From the NCBI RefSeq assembly GCF_009649815.1, contig NZ_WJIC01000003.1, positions 310,001 through 374,000 of the forward strand: a stretch of 64,000 nucleotides of DNA, in the 5' to 3' direction. The position numbers and the translations under genes were made by a program. Positions 27,029 to 35,468 of this stretch are shown here, one piece after another (positions within the stretch are counted from its first letter, which is position 1; each line of letters starts with the position of its first letter). Below the pieces are notes generated by a model. That model saw only the letters and a program-made list of their open reading frames with translations. It was not told the DNA's origin and ran no database searches. Source of the DNA: Nocardia sp. SYP-A9097 (lineage in GTDB: Bacteria > Actinomycetota > Actinomycetes > Mycobacteriales > Mycobacteriaceae).

Positions 27029-27970
27029 ATGACTTATCCACCCGGACCGCCGTCCGGACCAGGATTCGGTGGCGATCCGAATGGCCAGGACGGGCAGCAG
27101 CCCGAAAACCCGGCCTGGTGGGACGAGCCGGCCCAGCCCACACAACCGCCGCAGCCCGCCTGGCCGGCCGACCCCGGCTGGCAGCAGCCCGCCGCGCAGC
27201 CGGGTTGGACCGGGCAGCAGAGCGAACCCGCCTGGCAGCAGCCCGTGGCGCAACCGGGATGGCCTGGGCAGCAAGGGTATTCGCAGCCGCAGGGGTACGG
27301 TGCGCCGCCACAACCGCCGCGCTCCGATACCGGCCTGGTGATCGGCATTGCCCTCGCCGTGGTCGCGATGCTGGCAGTCGGGGTCGGCGCGATCGTCGTC
27401 CTCGCCGGTAAGGACAGCTCCGATCAAGCGGCGACGACCACCACGACGACGGAAGAGCCGACCCTCACCGACGCGACCACCACCCGCCCCACCACCACGA
27501 CCAAGGCCGCACCGGCCGGTGCCCGCTTCACCTACACCGAATACGGCCAGCCCTGGAACTTCAGACTCGGCGATGTCGCCTTGCAAGCGGACTGGGTGGA
27601 GGGCCACGACTACAACTCCTGCGCACCGATCGAGGAGAGCGGCAAGCTCACCGGCCTCGGCTGCCAGTACGCCTCGGAACTGATCTGGAAGTCCGAGCAG
27701 GGCGGACTAATGCTCACCCAGTTCATCCTCACCATGCGCGACGCCGCCAAAGCCTCGGCCGCAGAAGGCCAATTCGACGACAACGACATCAAACTGCCCG
27801 CGGGCAGCACGATCTCGCACTTCGAGACCGGCAAATGGCGCGCCGGCAGCCAATCCGAATTCCTGGTGATCACCCTCGCCACTGCGGACACCACCGTCGA
27901 CGAGCCCACCGTCGAGAAATACCTGCGCTACCGCCACACCGACACCCTCGGCGCACTGATCTTCCGCTAG
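27029..27970 (+). CDS. Pro/Gln/Trp-rich single-pass membrane protein with exported C-terminal domain
   Basis: 313 residues. Residues 1-98 are a low-complexity cytoplasmic tail with repeated PAWQQP and AQPGW motifs. A single transmembrane helix follows (LVIGIALAVVAMLAVGVGAIVVL), then a Thr-rich linker (TTTTTTEEPTLTDATTTR) that is a likely O-mannosylation site. The C-terminal 150-residue extracellular domain (FTYTEYGQPWNFRLGDVALQ) has two Cys. This layout is common in mycolata; no function is known to me. A CGCCGGG/CCCGGCG hairpin lies in the 5' leader at 26986-27008. Confidence 0.75.
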   Translation: MTYPPGPPSGPGFGGDPNGQDGQQPENPAWWDEPAQPTQPPQPAWPADPGWQQPAAQPGWTGQQSEPAWQQPVAQPGWPGQQGYSQPQGYGAPPQPPRSDTGLVIGIALAVVAMLAVGVGAIVVLAGKDSSDQAATTTTTTEEPTLTDATTTRPTTTTKAAPAGARFTYTEYGQPWNFRLGDVALQADWVEGHDYNSCAPIEESGKLTGLGCQYASELIWKSEQGGLMLTQFILTMRDAAKASAAEGQFDDNDIKLPAGSTISHFETGKWRAGSQSEFLVITLATADTTVDEPTVEKYLRYRHTDTLGALIFR

Positions 27971-28040
27971 CCCCATCCTTCGGCGGAGGCCGATCGCGAC
28001 CGAGAAAGGCGTGGTCGCGACAGACGTGTAGGCTCACTAA

Positions 28041-29183
28041 GTGAAGCAACTAACCATCGGTGTAGTTGCGACCTCCCGCAAAGAGGACGAGCACCGACTG
28101 GCGATCCACCCCGCACACCTCGACCGGATCGATCCACAGCTTCGCAGCCGCGTCTTCCTTGAACGCGGTTATGGCGAACGATTCGGCTACTCCGACGCAC
28201 ACCTGACGCCACTGGTCGGCGGATTGCGTACGCGCGAACAGCTTTTCGCCGAATGCGATGTGCTGCTGCTGCCCAAGCCGCTGCCCGAAGACCTGGAGAA
28301 CCTGCGCCCGGGACAGGTGGTGTGGGGCTGGCCGCACTGCGTTCAGGACGAGCGCATGACCCAGCTCGCCATCGACCGCGGGCTGACCTTGATCGCGTGG
28401 GAGGCAATGAATCACTGGACCAAGGAAGGCAACTTCAGCGTCCACGTGTTCCACAAGAACAATGAATTGGCCGGGTACTGCTCGGTCCTGCACGCATTGC
28501 AGCTGCGCGGTTCCAGCGGGGACTATGGGCGGCGCCTGCGAGCGGCCGTGATCAGCTTCGGGGCCACCGCGCGCGGGGCCGTGCGGGCGCTGTCGGCGCT
28601 CGGGATCAGCGATGTCACGGTGCTGACCCAGCGCAGCGTCTCGGCGGTGGCCGCGCCGTTCGCGTCGGTGCGCATGCAGCATTTCGCGCGTGACCCGGCG
28701 AATCCCAGCCGCACCCTTGCCTTGAAAGCGCCGGAACCCGGGCCGCTGGCGGAAATGCTGGCCCAGTACGACGTCGTGGTGAACTGCATCCTCCAGGACA
28801 CCGAGGAGCCGCTCATGTTCGTCCTGAACGAGGACTTGAGCCTGTTCGCGCCCGGGACGCTCTTCATCGATGTCTCGTGTGACGAGGGTATGGGCTTCGA
28901 ATGGGCGCGGCCGACGTCGTTCGCGGACCCGATGTTCACCGTGGGGGAGGAGCTGTACTACTACGGCGTCGACCACAGCCCCTCATACCTGTGGAACTCC
29001 GCCACCTGGGAGAACTCCGAGGCGCTGCTGGAATATCTGCCTATCGTGATGGCCGGACCCGACTCGTGGGACGGTAGTGAAACGGTAAGGCGCGCAATCG
29101 AAATCCGCGAGGGTCGAGTACAGAACCTGCGGATTCTCTCGTTCCAGCGGCGAGCCGCGGCGTACCCATACGCGGTCGTCTGA
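28041..29183 (+). CDS. N5-(carboxyethyl)ornithine synthase-like protein (alanine dehydrogenase/PNT family)
   Basis: 380 residues. The N-terminal domain resembles alanine dehydrogenase/PNT and CEOS proteins (IGVVATSRKEDEHRLAIHP, VVWGWPHCVQDERM, NNELAGYCSVLHALQLRG). It is followed by a Rossmann domain (AAVISFGATARGAVRALSALG). The C-terminal part contains FIDVSCDEGMGFEWA and YYYGVDHSPSYLWNSATWENS, typical of the CEOS-like branch. Likely an NAD(P)-dependent imine reductase or opine-type dehydrogenase; substrate uncertain. GTG start at 28041. A perfect bidirectional terminator follows at 29234. Confidence 0.75.
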   Translation: MKQLTIGVVATSRKEDEHRLAIHPAHLDRIDPQLRSRVFLERGYGERFGYSDAHLTPLVGGLRTREQLFAECDVLLLPKPLPEDLENLRPGQVVWGWPHCVQDERMTQLAIDRGLTLIAWEAMNHWTKEGNFSVHVFHKNNELAGYCSVLHALQLRGSSGDYGRRLRAAVISFGATARGAVRALSALGISDVTVLTQRSVSAVAAPFASVRMQHFARDPANPSRTLALKAPEPGPLAEMLAQYDVVVNCILQDTEEPLMFVLNEDLSLFAPGTLFIDVSCDEGMGFEWARPTSFADPMFTVGEELYYYGVDHSPSYLWNSATWENSEALLEYLPIVMAGPDSWDGSETVRRAIEIREGRVQNLRILSFQRRAAAYPYAVV

Positions 29184-29233
29184 CCGGACGGGCAATCCTC
29201 GGCGCACTTGTCTTCCGCTAACCGGACATAGCA

Positions 29234-29264
29234 CTGCCCCGCACCGAATCGCGGTGCGGGGCAG
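29234..29264. terminator. bidirectional hairpin terminator
   Basis: CTGCCCCGCACCG (29234-29246) pairs perfectly with CGGTGCGGGGCAG (29252-29264) around a five-base loop, with T-rich sequence just after it on the plus strand. It sits between two convergent genes. The arms share a CCCCGCACC core with the terminator at 45694-45725. Confidence 0.8.
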
Positions 29265-29278
29265 AAGTTTTCAATCTC

Positions 29279-30043
29279 TCAGATACCGCCGGTGGCGAGC
29301 AGTCCACCATCGACCCGAATCGTGGTCCCGGTAATCCAAGCTGATTCGGCGGACGCCAGGAACCCGATGAGCCCCGCGACATCCTCCGGCGTCCCCAGCC
29401 GCTTCATCGGATAAACGGCCGCCGCAGCCTCCTCATCAGCCGAGTACAGCGCATCCGCGAACTTGGTCTTGATCACGCCCGGCGCGACCGCATTGACCCG
29501 GATCTTCGGCCCGAGCTGCCATGCGAGCTCCTCGGTCAGCCGAATCAAAGCGGCCTTGGACGCGCCATAAGCGGCAATAACCCCGGTAGACCGCAGCCCC
29601 GCCACACTGGCCACATTGACCACGGCCCCACCGTGCTCACCCATCCACGCCTTGTATGCCTGCTGCACATACCCCAGCGCCGCAACAACATTCACATCGA
29701 ATATCTTGCGCACCCCATCCAGATCGGCCTCCATCAGCGACCCATACACCGGATTGATCCCGGTGTTATTGATCAGCACATCCAGCGACCCGAACTGCGC
29801 CACAGCGGCAGCAACCTGCTCCGCCCGAGCCTCGGCTTCCCCCGAATTCCCCGCCACCGCAACAACTTTCCCGGAATACCCCAACGCCCGCAGCTGCTCC
29901 GCCGCCTCCTCCAACGGTCCCTGCTTCCGGGCAGTCACCACAACATTGGCCCCCCGCCGCAAAAGCTCCGAAGCCACCGCGAACCCAATTCCCCGGCTCG
30001 CACCCGTGACCAGCGCACTCTTCCCAACCAGATCATCGCTCAT
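29279..30043 (-). CDS. SDR family oxidoreductase
   Basis: 254 residues of the classical short-chain dehydrogenase family. It shows cofactor motif TGASRGIGFAVA, INNTG strand, catalytic Ser in VVNVASVAGLRSTG, YGASKAAL (YxxxK) and the PGVIKTKF loop. It ends with the common ITGTTIRVDGGLLATGG. Cofactor preference is probably NADP(H), from the Arg in VVVTARKQG. ATG 30043 is immediately preceded by the 3' arm of a long inverted repeat rather than a normal ribosome site, so translation may be structure-controlled. Confidence 0.9.
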   Translation of the reverse strand: MSDDLVGKSALVTGASRGIGFAVASELLRRGANVVVTARKQGPLEEAAEQLRALGYSGKVVAVAGNSGEAEARAEQVAAAVAQFGSLDVLINNTGINPVYGSLMEADLDGVRKIFDVNVVAALGYVQQAYKAWMGEHGGAVVNVASVAGLRSTGVIAAYGASKAALIRLTEELAWQLGPKIRVNAVAPGVIKTKFADALYSADEEAAAAVYPMKRLGTPEDVAGLIGFLASAESAWITGTTIRVDGGLLATGGI

Positions 30044-30111
30044 GTGACGGCACGTTACTTCAGTCCGATCCGCTGTGCGGATCCGCCCCATTCAGGGGTT
30101 CGTGCCGTCAC
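30044..30111 (-). promoter_or_regulatory. predicted three-way-junction leader directly abutting the SDR start codon
   Basis: On the minus-strand RNA an 11-base arm GTGACGGCACG (30111-30101) pairs perfectly with CGTGCCGTCAC (30054-30044), which touches the AUG at 30043. Enclosed are two further perfect hairpins: CCCC/GGGG with a five-base loop (30098-30086) and GATCCGC/GCGGATC with a three-base loop (30083-30067). The layout resembles a cis-acting riboregulator. A DNA operator or a small inverted-repeat insertion could give the same symmetry. Confidence 0.45.
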
Positions 30112-30133
30112 TTCAAGCTGGCGGTGCGGCATT

Positions 30134-30158
30134 TCGGGCGCCCAGCGCGGGCGCCCGA
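30134..30158. terminator. hairpin terminator behind the acyl-CoA oxidase remnant
   Basis: TCGGGCGCCC (30134-30143) pairs perfectly with GGGCGCCCGA (30149-30158) around a five-base loop. It lies 20 bases beyond the stop at 30179 on the minus strand and before the leader of the SDR gene. There is little U-tract, as is usual in actinobacteria. Confidence 0.6.
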
Positions 30159-30178
30159 TTCGTCCTGTTCCGGTGGGA

Positions 30179-30965
30179 TCAGTGACGCTGCGGATCGTTG
30201 CAGCGGGATTCCCATGCGGTGGGCAGATCTTCGGAAAGTACTGGTGCGCCGAGGATTTCATCGTCGAAGCCGAAGGCGTCGAGTAGTTGGGGTAGGCATT
30301 GGGCGAGGTTGTCGATGGCGTGGCGGAGCTGCTGCTTGATCGTTGCGATATCGTCGATCTCGAGCAGGCGATGCGTGAGGTACCAGGTGGCGTGCTGATC
30401 GAGGTAGCTCAGTGCGAAAACGTCACGCACGGCGGCGATCTCGGCGTATTCGGTGCCGTGTTCCTGGAGCAATTGCAGCGCCTCTTCGGCGCAGTATGCC
30501 TCGGCCAGCGCGAGGGCGTCCGGAATGATCGCCAGCCGTGCTTCCAGCCCCGGCGTCTCGAGATATGGCTGTGCCTCCTGCACGATTGTCAGGGTGCGTG
30601 CGTGGAACAGGTTCAAACGGTCACCGGGGTCGGCGGGATCGTGCACACCGGCTTCGGGTGCGGGCTTCCCGGCGAGGTGTTTGGCAAGGACGCGATCGGC
30701 CACCGAACCCAGGACGTGGCAGTCACCCTCACCGGTGATGGCCGCGTGGCACACCCCGAGATAGTCGGCGACCCGGTTGGCGCTGAACATGCCCTGGGCG
30801 GCCATTTTGAGGCGACTGTTCGTCACCGACTGCAGTGCGTGCGGCTGGATGAAGTGCTTGGCGAGCATTACCGACACGACGGTGTCGCGATCGGTGAGAT
30901 CGCTGCCCGCGAGCGATGTCTTGATCGAGTTCCCGTAGATCGTGCGGGCGACGGTGCCCCGGGCC
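30179..30965 (-). pseudogene. acyl-CoA oxidase/dehydrogenase C-terminal fragment
   Basis: About 260 residues without an N-terminal half. The order [30 protein letters not shown], and then RDVFALSYLDQHATWYLTH and LLDAFGFDDEILGAPVLSEDL, matches the flavin-side helical domain and the C-terminal ACOX domain of acyl-CoA oxidases. The acyl-CoA and FAD-binding N-terminal region is absent. The frame upstream belongs to the start of a P450, offset by one base. No start codon serves this fragment, so it is a remnant left by a deletion. The frame itself is otherwise open. Confidence 0.6.
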
Positions 30966-31199
30966 CACCTCACCGGAAATGAAGGCGGGCCAGTGCTGGC
31001 GGGCATCCTTGGACACGCGCGGATCACGCAGCAGGTTGTGCAGTATCGCCTGGTCGGTGACCGCCCAAGCCTGGATTCCGGCAGGCAGCTCGACCAGGGA
31101 GACCGGGCCGCGGGCGCGGATCCGCGCCGACTCACCCTGGATATCTTTGCCGGTCGGGTCCAGGACCAGCGGCGTGGTGTGTTCCATCGTTTTCCTCAT
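30966..31199 (-). pseudogene. cytochrome P450 N-terminal fragment (about 78 residues)
   Basis: From ATG 31199, which overlaps the stop of the upstream P450 as ATGA, the frame reads like an actinobacterial CYP N-terminus: [59 protein letters not shown]. The family then normally continues for 320 more residues. Here the frame stops resembling a P450 at about 30966, and the acyl-CoA oxidase fragment takes over one base out of phase. A deletion has joined two unrelated genes. Confidence 0.65.
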
Positions 31200-32506
31200 T
31201 CGGTGAACACCGGCAATTGCGGAGTCTCGGGGAATATGACCGGCAGCGATTCCAGGGCACGGTGGAACGGGCCCGGCCGCCATACCAAATCCTCAGGGGC
31301 CACGGCCAATTGGAGTTCCGGCAGAGCATCGAGCAGATATTCGATCGCATCCATGGCGATCTGGTAGCCGAGACCACGAGCCGGACATTGGTGTGGTCCC
31401 ACACTCCAAGCCAGATGCGAGCGATTGCCGAACCTGTTGGGACGGTCGGATCGAATGGCCGGGTCGGCGTTGCATCCGGCCATGCTGATCACCACCGGCT
31501 GATGCGCGGGCAGCCACACGCTCTCGACCAGGATCGGCTGCGGGGGATAGGTGATGCAGTAGTTGGCCATCGGCGGATTGGTGAACAGCACCTCATCGAG
31601 TGCGTCGCGGGTGGACAGGCTCCCGCCGATCAGGTCGCCGGCGAACCGGCCGTCGACCATCATGAGCAGCAACGTGTTCGAGATCAGATGCACCTGCGGC
31701 TCACTGCCGGCCCCGTACAGCGTTATCAGTTGATGGATGAGCTCCTCGGTGCTCAAGTCGCTGGACTTGATCAGGTGGGAGGTGAGATCGCCGCCGGGGC
31801 GAGCACGCTTGCGCCGGATGTGCTCGTCCATCGCCGCGGCCAGCATCGCGTTCCCGTCGTCGGTCCCGCCGACGGCATCGAACAGCATCGCCATACTGGC
31901 GCCGACCTGCTCGTTGATATCGTCGTCGAAACCCAGAACGAAGGCCAATACCCTGTAGACCAGCGGATATATGTACTGTCCGAGCAGATCCGCGGAGGCC
32001 ATCGAGCGGTGCGAGTCGCCGTCGTTGCCGAGCCCGCTGCAGAACTCGTTGATCAGCGGCACCGCGATCCGCTCGACGACCGCGCGCATGCGGTGCATAT
32101 CGACGGTCTCGAGCGCGGCGACATTGGCCGCCCGATAGCGCTTGTGCTCATGCCCGCTGCTGCGCAAGGCATTCGGACGCCATTCCATCATCGGCAGGAT
32201 CGGGCATCCCGCGGGCACGGAGGTCTGCCACCTCCGCGGGTCCGCGGGAAAATGCTCGGGATCGTTCAGGATCCGCAATGCGGTCTTGTAACCCAGGACG
32301 AGGGTGGCGGGCACTCCCGGCGCGAGCTCCACCGGCACCAGCGGCCCGTACGAACCGCGCCACCGCGCGTAGGCCGCGTGTGGGTTATTGGCGAACTCGA
32401 TGGTGTACATCGGTTCTCGGGGTTCGTCACCGCCAACCCCCGGTCCGGCGGTATGGGACTGCGCCGATGAGTGATGGGAGGTTCCAGGCAGGTGCGATGT
32501 GGTCAC
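31196..32506 (-). CDS. cytochrome P450
   Basis: 436 residues. It includes the oxygen-binding I-helix region ([18 protein letters not shown], an AGxE-type variant rather than the usual AGxET/D-T), an ExxR-equivalent area around [11 protein letters not shown], and a heme loop [25 protein letters not shown] with the Cys ligand. The [12 protein letters not shown] segment is typical of actinobacterial biosynthetic P450s. GTG start with GGGGGG upstream. The I-helix lacks the canonical Thr and the ExxR motif is degenerate, so its catalysis may be unusual. It was evidently first in a tandem with the P450 fragment that follows. Confidence 0.8.
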   Translation of the reverse strand: MTTSHLPGTSHHSSAQSHTAGPGVGGDEPREPMYTIEFANNPHAAYARWRGSYGPLVPVELAPGVPATLVLGYKTALRILNDPEHFPADPRRWQTSVPAGCPILPMMEWRPNALRSSGHEHKRYRAANVAALETVDMHRMRAVVERIAVPLINEFCSGLGNDGDSHRSMASADLLGQYIYPLVYRVLAFVLGFDDDINEQVGASMAMLFDAVGGTDDGNAMLAAAMDEHIRRKRARPGGDLTSHLIKSSDLSTEELIHQLITLYGAGSEPQVHLISNTLLLMMVDGRFAGDLIGGSLSTRDALDEVLFTNPPMANYCITYPPQPILVESVWLPAHQPVVISMAGCNADPAIRSDRPNRFGNRSHLAWSVGPHQCPARGLGYQIAMDAIEYLLDALPELQLAVAPEDLVWRPGPFHRALESLPVIFPETPQLPVFTE

Positions 32507-33020
32507 GATGGTCCCCCTAACTTGTACGTCGATAGGTGATGACAGGTCAAAGTCCGAGATCGGTCCTCAGGCTCGACCGGCTCGACAGTTTCGGGCGCAC
32601 GGAGATCGCGTCAGCCGCAAGGCAATCCGACCCCACCTGCGGCATCCTGACTCCTGGTAAAGCTGTTGTCCCCGGCACCGGAATTTCATATCCGTTGCCC
32701 CAGAGCATTTTTCAGGACATCAACGAGTACCGTACCCACTCAGGCATCTCAGCGCTATCCAACGCGAGGTCACCAGCAGTCGCTCAGCACACCACCGGCT
32801 GCGCTACTGCCGACCGCTCGACGCGACCTCGCGCAGGTCGTCCCCGCCGAGGTCGAGAGTGAGTTGGCCAATCATGTTGTGCACCAGCGCGATCAGAATC
32901 GGATTCGAGATTCTCTCGGTCGCGGCGGTGAGCGGTCCCCGATCATGGCTACCGGGTTGTAGACACCGCCGGACGTACCAGGAAACTTCGCGAAACAGGG
33001 GATGGTGGTTATAGCGATGG
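32507..33020. other. 514-base region without an intact gene
   Basis: No intact gene is visible. On the minus strand, a frame ending at the TAG at 32814 contains a protein-like stretch (ERISNPILIALVHNMIGQL followed by TLDLGGDDLREVASS) whose family I do not recognise. It may be the tail of another lost gene. The region leads into the IS110 and Cas3-like scraps. Confidence 0.4.
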
Positions 33021-33120
33021 TGTGGCTATTGCCGTCCGGATGACGCCGAGGGATAACGCTCGGCGACAGCATGCGGAAACATCCTGCGCCGCTGGGTATC
33101 TCGCGAAAGCGCCGTGCGCA

Positions 33121-33540
33121 GAAGTCGAGGCGATCAAGGTGGTGGCTCGCGCTCACAAGACGTTGATCTGGGAACACAACCGTCACCTGCTGCGGCTGCG
33201 GAACGCGCTGCGCGAATTCTTCCCGGCCGCTCTCGACGCGTTCGATGACCTGGCAGGCCCTGACGACCTTGCAGGGGCAGGTGGAGTTACATTTTGGCCG
33301 GCACCCGGACGTTGAGATCATCACCTCCCAGCCCGGCCTGGCAATGATCCTCGGTGCCCGGGTGCCCGGGTGCTCGCCGAGTTTGGAGACGACCCGGACC
33401 GTTTCAGCAGCGCGAAGGCGCGCAAGAACTTCGCCGGGACAAGCCCGATCACCCGCGCTTCGGGCAAGAAGACCGTCGTCATGGCCAGATTCGTGCATAA
33501 CGACCGGCTTATCGACGCTCTCGGCAGGCAGGCGGCTTTC
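33121..33540 (+). mobile_element. decayed IS110-family transposase
   Basis: Three frames together rebuild part of an IS110 transposase. AHKTLIWEHNRHLLRLRNAL with EFFPAALDAFDDLAGPD (frame of 33121) is followed by HFGRHPDVEIITSQPGLAMI in a second frame (about 33288) and FGDDPDRFSSAKARKNFAGT with SPITRASGKKTVVMARFVHN in a third (about 33382). At least two frameshifts break it. The N-terminal DEDD catalytic start and the last part of the Transposase_20 domain are missing, and no IS ends were identified. Not mobile. Confidence 0.75.
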
Positions 33541-33633
33541 TGTGCGGAACGTGGGAAGGCATGTGCCGAAAACGTCCGGGCAGGGTGGTCCGGTCCTGGC
33601 GAATTCATATGCGCAACACCACCGAACTGGTGA

Positions 33634-33960
33634 AATTGGCCGAATGGATCAACTCCATCGAGTTGGCTGGATCCAGGCAATGAGTTGCTGATGGAGATGG
33701 GCCTGCGGATGGTGTTCTCGGCGTTGGTGGATGCCGATCACCTTGACACAGCGGCACATCGGAGCGGACTGGCCGGTCCGCGAGTCTCCGCGCCCGCCGA
33801 TAACGAACCGGGCCCGGTCTCCGCGTTCTGTCCCGCGTCGATCCTGCAGCTGCACCCGCACGTCACCGTCATCGTCGACCCCGCCGCGGCGGCGAACCTG
33901 CGGGCCCTCGACTACTACCGGTTCGCGATCGCGAACAAGCCCGCCTGGCAGAGCTTCTGA
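33634..33960 (+). pseudogene. fragment resembling the HD domain of CRISPR-associated Cas3
   Basis: From about 33664 the frame reads [20 protein letters not shown], then [20 protein letters not shown] and VSAPAD. The [15 protein letters not shown] block is characteristic of the Cas3'' HD nuclease of type I CRISPR systems. Only about 47 residues match; the following residues ([20 protein letters not shown]) are of unknown origin, and the helicase part is absent. No other cas gene or repeat array is visible nearby. It adjoins the IS110 scrap, which may have carried or destroyed it. Confidence 0.45.
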
Positions 33961-34011
33961 TGAGCCGCCGGTTTGCGTCGGCGCGGGATCGCCGACCGGA
34001 CACGGGTACAT

Positions 34012-34030
34012 CGATGCGTAAACGTTGCAT
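34012..34030. promoter_or_regulatory. CGATGCAT-type 11-bp direct repeat before the TIGR01777 gene
   Basis: CGATGCGT at 34012 and CGTTGCAT at 34023 are exactly 11 bp apart. A TTAGAG that could serve as a -10 element lies at 34051, just before the ATG at 34064. The same arrangement occurs at three other promoters of this cluster (36178, 40512, 41895), suggesting a shared operator for the MerR/B12-type regulator at 40640-41461. Confidence 0.55.
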
Positions 34031-34063
34031 TCAGTCGGGTACTCGGCTGGTTAGAGTCGGCTG

Positions 34064-35428
34064 ATGGGCATCGACTGTTCGAGTGTGGTGCCGGAGTCCC
34101 GCGAGGATGTGTTCGCGTGGTTCTCCCGCCCCGGGGCGCTGGCCAGATTGGCGCCGCCCTGGCAGCCGGTGACGATCGCGGCCGAGGCCGATTCGCTGGA
34201 CACTGGCAGCGCGGTGTTGCGCCTGCCAGGCGGGCTGCGGTGGGTGGCCCGGCACGATCCGGCGGCCTACGATCCGCCGTGGTGTTTCGCCGACGAGACG
34301 GCGATCGACGGCCTCGCGTCCGTGCCGGTGGGGGCGCTGGTGCGCTGGCGGCACACCCATAGGTTCGAGGAAATCGACCAGGGGCGGACCCGGGTCGTGG
34401 ATTCCGTGGCCGCGCCGGTCCCGGCCCGGCTGTTGCGGCCGATGTTCGGCTATCGCTACCGGCAGCTCGCCGACGACCTGGCCGCGCATCACCGCGCTGC
34501 CGCGCACGGTTTCCGGCCGTCGGTCATCGCGATGACCGGCTCGTCCGGCCTGGTGGGATCGGCCCTGTCCGCGTTCCTGACCACCGGAGGACACACGGTG
34601 ATCCGGCTGGTTCGCCACCCGGCCCGGCATGCGGGGGAACGAGAATGGAACCTCGCCGCGCCCGCGCCCGAGCTGCTCGACGGCGTCGACGCCGTAGTGC
34701 ATCTGGCAGGTGCCTCGATCGCGGGCAGGTTCACCGCCGCCCACCGCCGCGCCCTGGTCGACAGCCGGGTCGGCCCCACCCGCGCGCTGGCCGAGCGGGC
34801 CGCGGCGGCGGGGGTGCCGACCTTCGTCACAGCCTCGGCCGTCGGCTACTACGGACCCGATCGCGGTGACGAACGACTCGACGAGAGTTCTACACGCGGA
34901 ACGGGTTTCCTCGCCGATCTGGTGGCGGACTGGGAGCACGCGGCCGAACCCGCGGCGCGGTCGGGATTGCGGGTGGTCCGGGTCCGCACCGGCATCGTGC
35001 AGTCCCCGCGCGGGGGCACGCTGCGGCTGCTGAGGCCACTGTTCGCCGCGGGGCTCGGTGGGCGCATCGGTGACGGCCGGCAGTGGCTGTCGTGGATCGG
35101 CATCGACGACCTGGTCGAAATCTACCACCGGGCACTGTGGGACGGGGAGCTGTCCGGCGCGGTGAACGCTGTAGCCCCGAACCCGGTGCGCAACCTCGAC
35201 TACACAGCGACGCTGGCACGGGTGTCGCGGCGGCCCGCCGTGATTCCGGTGCCGCGGTGGGGTCCCGCGCTGTTGCTGGGCGCGCAGGGCGCCGAGGAGC
35301 TGGCCGCCGCGAGTCAGCGGGTGCTACCGGACCGGCTGACCGCCGCGGGGTACAGCTTCCGTCATCCCGACCTGGACGCGTGCCTTCGTCATCTGCTCGG
35401 GCGGGAGAGCATCGATCCGGGGCGCTGA
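34064..35428 (+). CDS. TIGR01777 family epimerase-like protein with N-terminal SRPBCC domain
   Basis: 454 residues. Residues 1-150 form a START/SRPBCC-like domain (VPESREDVFAWFSRPGALAR, RWRHTHRFEEIDQGRTRVVD). Residues ~155-450 form an extended SDR domain with IAMTGSSGLVGSALSAFL, VDAVVHLAGASI, FVTASAVGYYGPD and the TIGR01777 landmarks RTGIVQSPRGGTL, GDGRQWLSWIGIDDLV and NAVAPNPVRN. This fusion is common near photolyase/Cfa clusters. Biochemical role unknown; a lipid-related reductase is plausible. The operator-like repeat 34 bases upstream ties it to the cluster. Confidence 0.88.
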   Translation: MGIDCSSVVPESREDVFAWFSRPGALARLAPPWQPVTIAAEADSLDTGSAVLRLPGGLRWVARHDPAAYDPPWCFADETAIDGLASVPVGALVRWRHTHRFEEIDQGRTRVVDSVAAPVPARLLRPMFGYRYRQLADDLAAHHRAAAHGFRPSVIAMTGSSGLVGSALSAFLTTGGHTVIRLVRHPARHAGEREWNLAAPAPELLDGVDAVVHLAGASIAGRFTAAHRRALVDSRVGPTRALAERAAAAGVPTFVTASAVGYYGPDRGDERLDESSTRGTGFLADLVADWEHAAEPAARSGLRVVRVRTGIVQSPRGGTLRLLRPLFAAGLGGRIGDGRQWLSWIGIDDLVEIYHRALWDGELSGAVNAVAPNPVRNLDYTATLARVSRRPAVIPVPRWGPALLLGAQGAEELAAASQRVLPDRLTAAGYSFRHPDLDACLRHLLGRESIDPGR

Positions 35429-35468
35429 GCCGGCCCGGCGGCGGGTATGTGGTGGACCCGCAAGCGGA

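Noticed and set aside
27994-28020. TCGCGACC/GGTCGCGA hairpin as terminator of the 27029 gene
   Set aside because: An 8-bp stem with an 11-base loop and no U-tract, overlapping the probable promoter of the next gene; too weak to list.
32507-34063. CRISPR repeat array accompanying the Cas3-like scrap
   Set aside because: No regularly spaced repeat of 24-40 bases is visible here or elsewhere in the window.
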